9,233 nt of DNA, from contig CANHIR010000071.1 of assembly GCA_947461015.1 (NCBI GenBank), forward strand, positions 1 to 9,233. Reading direction: 5' to 3'. Positions within the stretch are counted from its first letter, which is position 1, and every line of letters starts with the position of its first letter. Under the pieces are notes generated by a model. The model was given only the letters and a program-made list of their open reading frames with translations. It was not told the origin of the DNA and did no database searches. The DNA is from Bacteroidota bacterium (GTDB lineage: Bacteria; Bacteroidota; Bacteroidia; Chitinophagales; Chitinophagaceae). The position numbers and the translations under genes were made by a program. Below are positions 6,030-9,233 of the stretch, one piece after another.

Positions 6030-6746
6030 TTATTTTTGTTTTAATTGTTCAATCTGAGACGCAAAATAAACGGATTTTTCAGGAAAAATAAAACTTAATT
6101 TAGAATACACGTCTATTGCCTTTTGTTTATTGCCTTGTTTTAACCAAATTTCAGCCATTGCCTCAGTAATTACATCGGTAGCTTTATTGGCCTTTTCGGC
6201 TATAATTGCGATCATTTTCTCCTGTTCTTCCCCGTTTTCGGTCAAATTCGCACCATTCTCCTCGTGGTTCTTTAACACTTTTAGCCAGGCAGTAAAACTT
6301 CTTAATTGCTTGGTAAATTTATCCTGAGGAAGGCTTGCTAAGTCTATTTCTATGCCCTGGGCTTCAAAATAGTCTTTTACCAGGGTAGGAGATTCCTTTT
6401 CAAATTCTAGTTGTTCAGAAACCAAGGGCTCCTGAAATTGTGCCAATTGCGCTGAAATGATGGAATTTAATTTTTCGTCAATGGGGGTGTGGATAGCTAA
6501 AGTTTGATCCTCTCCTAAACATTTATGTAAATGCAAAGCAGTAGGGAAGTAGCTTACTGTTTTTTGAACCTGCTTTTCAAATTCAGGTAATTGATCCATT
6601 TCATATTTCTTAGTCAATAATAATTGTAAACTTGGGCTATAGGCGTTTTGTTGTACCAAAGCTTCAAGTTCACCAACTGAGATACTTGACAGGTTAGCAT
6701 GTCCTGACCACTGAAACAATATGGAATTGATATTATGTTGAGACAT
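6030..6746 (-). CDS. Uncharacterised TPR-containing protein between lptE and secG
   Basis: A 238-residue soluble protein without signal peptide or membrane segment, hence probably cytoplasmic. I recognise no enzymatic motif. The N-terminal half is helical and variable (FQWSGHANLS..., LQLLLTKKY at 41-49, VSYFPTALHLH at 64-74). The middle has KDYFEAQGIEID (124-135) and RSFTAWLKVLKNH (149-161) followed by an acidic, Asn-rich linker (162-176). Residues about 192-227 fit a tetratricopeptide repeat (ITEAMAEIWLKQGNKQKAIDVYSKL then FPEKSVYFA), suggesting protein-protein contact. It starts 2 bp after lptE and ends 3 bp before secG, so it must be co-transcribed with both. I recall similar proteins at this place in other Bacteroidota genomes, but no assigned function. 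A link to envelope assembly or secretion is inference from context only. Confidence 0.85.
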   Translation of the reverse strand: MSQHNINSILFQWSGHANLSSISVGELEALVQQNAYSPSLQLLLTKKYEMDQLPEFEKQVQKTVSYFPTALHLHKCLGEDQTLAIHTPIDEKLNSIISAQLAQFQEPLVSEQLEFEKESPTLVKDYFEAQGIEIDLASLPQDKFTKQLRSFTAWLKVLKNHEENGANLTENGEEQEKMIAIIAEKANKATDVITEAMAEIWLKQGNKQKAIDVYSKLSFIFPEKSVYFASQIEQLKQK

Positions 6747-6748
6747 GT

Positions 6749-7285
6749 TTACCAGTTTGAAAAAATTTGATTAAAAATATCGTCTGTGATATTACGAATA
6801 ATGTCATCCATTAATTGTCCTTCCGCTTGGTTCAATGTTAAATTTGCTGAAAAGTCAAAATTTCGAGATACATCAAATTCTTGTTCTTTGTTTTCAAGTG
6901 TCTTTTTTAAGACAACATGTACCGTAACGGTTAAGCGATTGGTAGTTGCCTGTTGTGCACTTACACCAACAGTTTGTGTTGGATCGTAATTGGTAATGGT
7001 TGCAAAAATTTGATAATGAGCGTCGTCGCTATTTGTTCTGGTGAGTTTGGTTTGACCAATAATTTTCTGCAATAATTTATCAGTAAGTAATGGTGCCAAT
7101 TGCGGGTTCACATATCTGGCTTTGTTTTCAATAAAGCCAATTTTTACTGTTTTGATATTGTCAGGAATTACGGCATCTCTAAAACTATAAATACCACACC
7201 CAGACAATGCAATCATTACCATAGCTATACTAAATACATAGACTAGGTGTTGCTTAAAAACTTTATATGTGTAATTATTCTTCAA
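6749..7285 (-). CDS. lptE: LPS-assembly lipoprotein LptE
   Basis: A 178-residue lipoprotein that should act as the plug and partner of LptD in LPS insertion at the outer membrane. I place the start at TTG 7285, not at the ATG 7348. From TTG the product begins MKNNYTYKVFKQH, then a hydrophobic stretch and lipobox LSGC with lipidated Cys30, an ideal lipoprotein signal. The longer version would put about 50 residues before the Cys and overlap the regulator by 74 bp. Internal ATGs lie too close to the Cys. The mature part shows Bacteroidota LptE features: CGIYSFRDA, IKTVKIGF, VNPQLAPLLTDKL, TNRLTVTVHV, a C-terminal DIIRNITDDIFN and terminal NW. It overlaps the upstream regulator gene by 11 bp and is followed after 2 bp by the TPR gene. 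Family is clear; the start is likely but unproven. Confidence 0.88.
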   Translation of the reverse strand: MKNNYTYKVFKQHLVYVFSIAMVMIALSGCGIYSFRDAVIPDNIKTVKIGFIENKARYVNPQLAPLLTDKLLQKIIGQTKLTRTNSDDAHYQIFATITNYDPTQTVGVSAQQATTNRLTVTVHVVLKKTLENKEQEFDVSRNFDFSANLTLNQAEGQLMDDIIRNITDDIFNQIFSNW

Positions 7286-8549
7286 TGTCGTATTCTTTAA
7301 TTTTTCTATAAAGGGTTCTTTCACTAATGCCCAAATCGGTGGAGGCATCTTTTCTCCTTCCTCTATGCTTTTTCAAGGCCTTTAAAATTAACTCTTTTTC
7401 TTTATCCATAATATTCAAAGATTCATCTACTTCAAAATGGGATTGAACATCATTGTCAATGATTAAGGGTTGATTTGTATTAATTTGAACAGCTGGCAAA
7501 TGATTTGGCACGCTTGCCTGTGTTGGTATATTATTATTCTGAATATTGGCTGGTATAATATCTTCTTTTAGATCATTCAGGATAGCTTCTCTCGAAAAAT
7601 TGCCGGACTGACCTGCAATACTTGGGTTTTGTAAAATTTCAAAAAACATTTTCTTTAACTCATTCACATCTTTTTTCATGTCAAAGAAAAGCTTGTATAA
7701 AATTTCACGCTCGTTGGCAAATTCTCCAACAGGGGTTCCACTTGTAACCATGGGCATATTATGCTTGGAAGCTTCAGGTAAAAATCCTGCCATTACTTGG
7801 GCATTGATATGATCGGTTTTACTTAGAACCGAAATTTGCTCAGCTATATTTTTTAATTCACGCACATTGCCAGGCCAAGTATAGGTAGTTAATAAATTGC
7901 GTGCCTCTTCATCTAAAAAGATGGGCTTGGTTTTGTATTTTTCAGCAAAGTCTACCACAAATTTTCTAAAAAGTAAAGGAATGTCTTCTTTGCGGTCTCT
8001 TAAACTAGGTACTCTAATTGGAACCGTATTTAAGCGATAATATAAGTCCTCTCTAAATTTCCCTTTTTGTGTAAACTCCATTAATTCTCTATTGGTTGCC
8101 GCAATTACGCGCACATCCGTTTTCTGCACTTTGGAAGAGCCTACGCGAATAAATTCCCCAGTTTCCAAAACCCGTAATAATCTTGCTTGTGTGCCTAAGG
8201 GCATTTCACCAATCTCATCTAAAAATATAGTACCGCCATTTACGGTTTCAAAATAACCTTTTCGGCTATCTACCGCACCAGTGAAAGATCCTTTTTCATG
8301 TCCAAACAATTCCGAGTCAATTGTGCCTTCGGGGATGGCACCACAGTTCACCGCAATAAACGGGTTGTGTTTTCTTGCGGATAAGCTGTGAATTATTTGA
8401 GAAAATACTTCCTTACCAACGCCCGATTCTCCTACAATTAATACTGTCAAATCGGTAGCTGCTACCTGCTCGGCTGTATTTAGCGCATGGTTTAGCGATG
8501 GCGTGTTGCCAATAATGCTAAATCGGTTTTTTAAAGATTGTAATTCCAT
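7275..8549 (-). CDS. Sigma-54-dependent AAA+ transcriptional activator with Fis-type HTH, no sensor domain
   Basis: A 424-residue bacterial enhancer-binding protein that would use ATP hydrolysis to open promoters held by sigma-54 RNA polymerase. The AAA+ domain starts almost at the N-terminus (FSIIGNTPSLNHAL). It contains Walker A GESGVGKE (40-47), the sigma-54 contact loop GSFTGA (87-92; usual form GAFTGA, the key Phe-Thr kept), Walker B TIFLDE (107-112), sensor I ATN (151-153), arginine-finger region FREDLYYRL (165-173) and sensor II WPGNVREL (225-232). A linker of about 140 residues, partly helical (about 268-300) and partly Asn/Gln-rich, leads to a C-terminal Fis-like helix-turn-helix (about 385-424, ending GISERTLYRKIKEYD). 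No receiver, GAF or PAS domain precedes the AAA+ domain. It follows miaB by 45 bp and overlaps lptE. The target promoters are unknown; I saw no convincing -24/-12 site in this window. Confidence 0.93.
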   Translation of the reverse strand: MELQSLKNRFSIIGNTPSLNHALNTAEQVAATDLTVLIVGESGVGKEVFSQIIHSLSARKHNPFIAVNCGAIPEGTIDSELFGHEKGSFTGAVDSRKGYFETVNGGTIFLDEIGEMPLGTQARLLRVLETGEFIRVGSSKVQKTDVRVIAATNRELMEFTQKGKFREDLYYRLNTVPIRVPSLRDRKEDIPLLFRKFVVDFAEKYKTKPIFLDEEARNLLTTYTWPGNVRELKNIAEQISVLSKTDHINAQVMAGFLPEASKHNMPMVTSGTPVGEFANEREILYKLFFDMKKDVNELKKMFFEILQNPSIAGQSGNFSREAILNDLKEDIIPANIQNNNIPTQASVPNHLPAVQINTNQPLIIDNDVQSHFEVDESLNIMDKEKELILKALKKHRGRRKDASTDLGISERTLYRKIKEYDIEE

Positions 8550-8594
8550 AGTATTTTAATTTAAGCAAATGCTTTGAAAATATTTTATTCGAAT

Positions 8595-9233
8595 TTATTT
8601 GGTAACTGTCCCTAATAAAGTTCCTTTTGTGAAATCAGTCACCAATACATTTACGTAGTCTCCTTTTTTAAATCCATCATCTCCTTTCGGAAATACAATT
8701 ACTTTGTTTTGACTATTGCGGCCCATCCATTCTTGGTTACTTTTTTTACTATTACCCTCTATTAATACTTCAAAAGTTTTACCAACATCTCTTTTATTAC
8801 TTTCATTGGAAAGTACCCACTGCACATCTACAATTTCCTGTAGTCTTCTCTTTTTCACTTCTTCTGGAATGTCATCCTCATATCTTTTAGCAGCAAGGGT
8901 TCCGGGACGCTCCGAATAAAAATACATATAACTGTAGTCATAATTTGCTTCCTTCATAATGCTAATCGTATCCTGATGATCCTTTTCGGTTTCGGTACAA
9001 AAGCCTGCAATAATATCGGCTGAGATACTTGCATCAGGCATGATTTCTTTGATGCGTGCTACTTTTGCTAAATACCATTCTCGTGTATAAGTTCTATTCA
9101 TTAATTGCAACATTCTAGTGCTACCACTTTGAACAGGTAAGTGAATGTATTTGCAAATATTGTGGTACTTCGCCATCGTATACAATACTTCGTCCGTTAT
9201 ATCCTTAGGATGTGATGTACTAAATCGAACACG
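8595..9233 (-). CDS. miaB: tRNA-2-methylthio-N6-dimethylallyladenosine synthase MiaB, C-terminal part (5' end outside window)
   Basis: The last 212 codons of a frame that continues past the right edge. MiaB is a radical-SAM methylthiotransferase that converts i6A37 to ms2i6A37 in tRNAs reading UNN codons. The fragment opens with RVRFSTSHPKD, followed by IHLPVQSGS (30-38 of the fragment), MNRTYTREWYL, ADIIAGF with CTETE instead of the more general PGETE, YMYFYSERPGTLAA and RLQEIV. The C-terminal 65 or so residues form the TRAM domain (GKTFEVLIEG, MGRNSQNKVIVFPKG, GDYVNVLVTDFTKGTLLGTV). The first ATG-like or TTG codons inside the window are internal. The radical-SAM CxxxCxxC and the N-terminal UPF0004 cluster lie outside. 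The RFSTSHP and HLPVQSGS motifs fit MiaB better than RimO or MtaB. Confidence 0.93.
   Translation of the reverse strand, partial: RVRFSTSHPKDITDEVLYTMAKYHNICKYIHLPVQSGSTRMLQLMNRTYTREWYLAKVARIKEIMPDASISADIIAGFCTETEKDHQDTISIMKEANYDYSYMYFYSERPGTLAAKRYEDDIPEEVKKRRLQEIVDVQWVLSNESNKRDVGKTFEVLIEGNSKKSNQEWMGRNSQNKVIVFPKGDDGFKKGDYVNVLVTDFTKGTLLGTVTK

Noticed and set aside
8563..8574. Inverted repeat AAGCA-AA-TGCTT between miaB and the sigma-54 activator
   Set aside because: It is too short for a terminator, no T-run follows on either strand, and the gap shows no good -7 element or -24/-12 promoter.
8716..8919. Plus-strand open frame of 67 codons opposite miaB
   Set aside because: It is antisense to the conserved MiaB C-terminal region; its Ser/Leu-rich translation is typical of a shadow frame.

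Overview
The window looks like ordinary chromosomal housekeeping DNA from a member of the Bacteroidota, probably a Chitinophagaceae-like or related sphingobacterial lineage. The basis is AT-rich DNA with near-absent Shine-Dalgarno sequences, two good matches to the Bacteroidota -7 promoter element TAnnTTTG, a eukaryote-type isocitrate dehydrogenase, a PafA-type phosphatase, and the gene order miaB / sigma-54 activator / lptE / TPR protein / secG, which I recall as typical of this phylum. The lineage below phylum is an inference from protein style, not a measured match.

Left part (1-3596): the 3' end of icd (plus strand) is closed by a strong bidirectional terminator. It is followed on the minus strand by a 60-residue secreted Cys/Lys-rich peptide and a secreted PafA-like alkaline phosphatase in which all the catalytic residues can be placed. 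Divergent from the phosphatase, across a 93-bp intergenic region, is a PLP-dependent alpha-oxoamine synthase family protein (plus strand) whose acceptor amino acid cannot be fixed from sequence alone. Sphingolipid or sulfonolipid base synthesis is the most attractive role.

Right part (3604-9233): everything is on the minus strand, so it reads from right to left. First comes the 3' part of miaB (tRNA ms2i6A methylthiotransferase). Next is a sigma-54-type AAA+ activator lacking any N-terminal sensor domain, then lptE (LPS transport lipoprotein) overlapping it by 11 bp if the TTG start is right, a TPR-containing protein of unknown function, and secG. These last four genes are packed at -11, 2 and 3 bp spacing and end at a clear hairpin/T-run terminator. 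Beyond it lie mltG (endolytic murein transglycosylase) and a YihY/BrkB-family membrane protein that overlaps mltG by 29 bp across an A-run. The theme of the right part is envelope biogenesis: protein export (SecG), LPS export (LptE), peptidoglycan processing (MltG), and a possible transcriptional controller in the same unit.

No mobile element, CRISPR array, tRNA or rRNA was seen, and no intergenic gap exceeds about 110 bp. I found no clearly new system. The most worthwhile leads are the duplicated-motif Cys/Lys peptide, the uncharacterised TPR protein locked between lptE and secG, the sensorless activator in the LPS/export operon, and the unresolved substrate of the oxoamine synthase.
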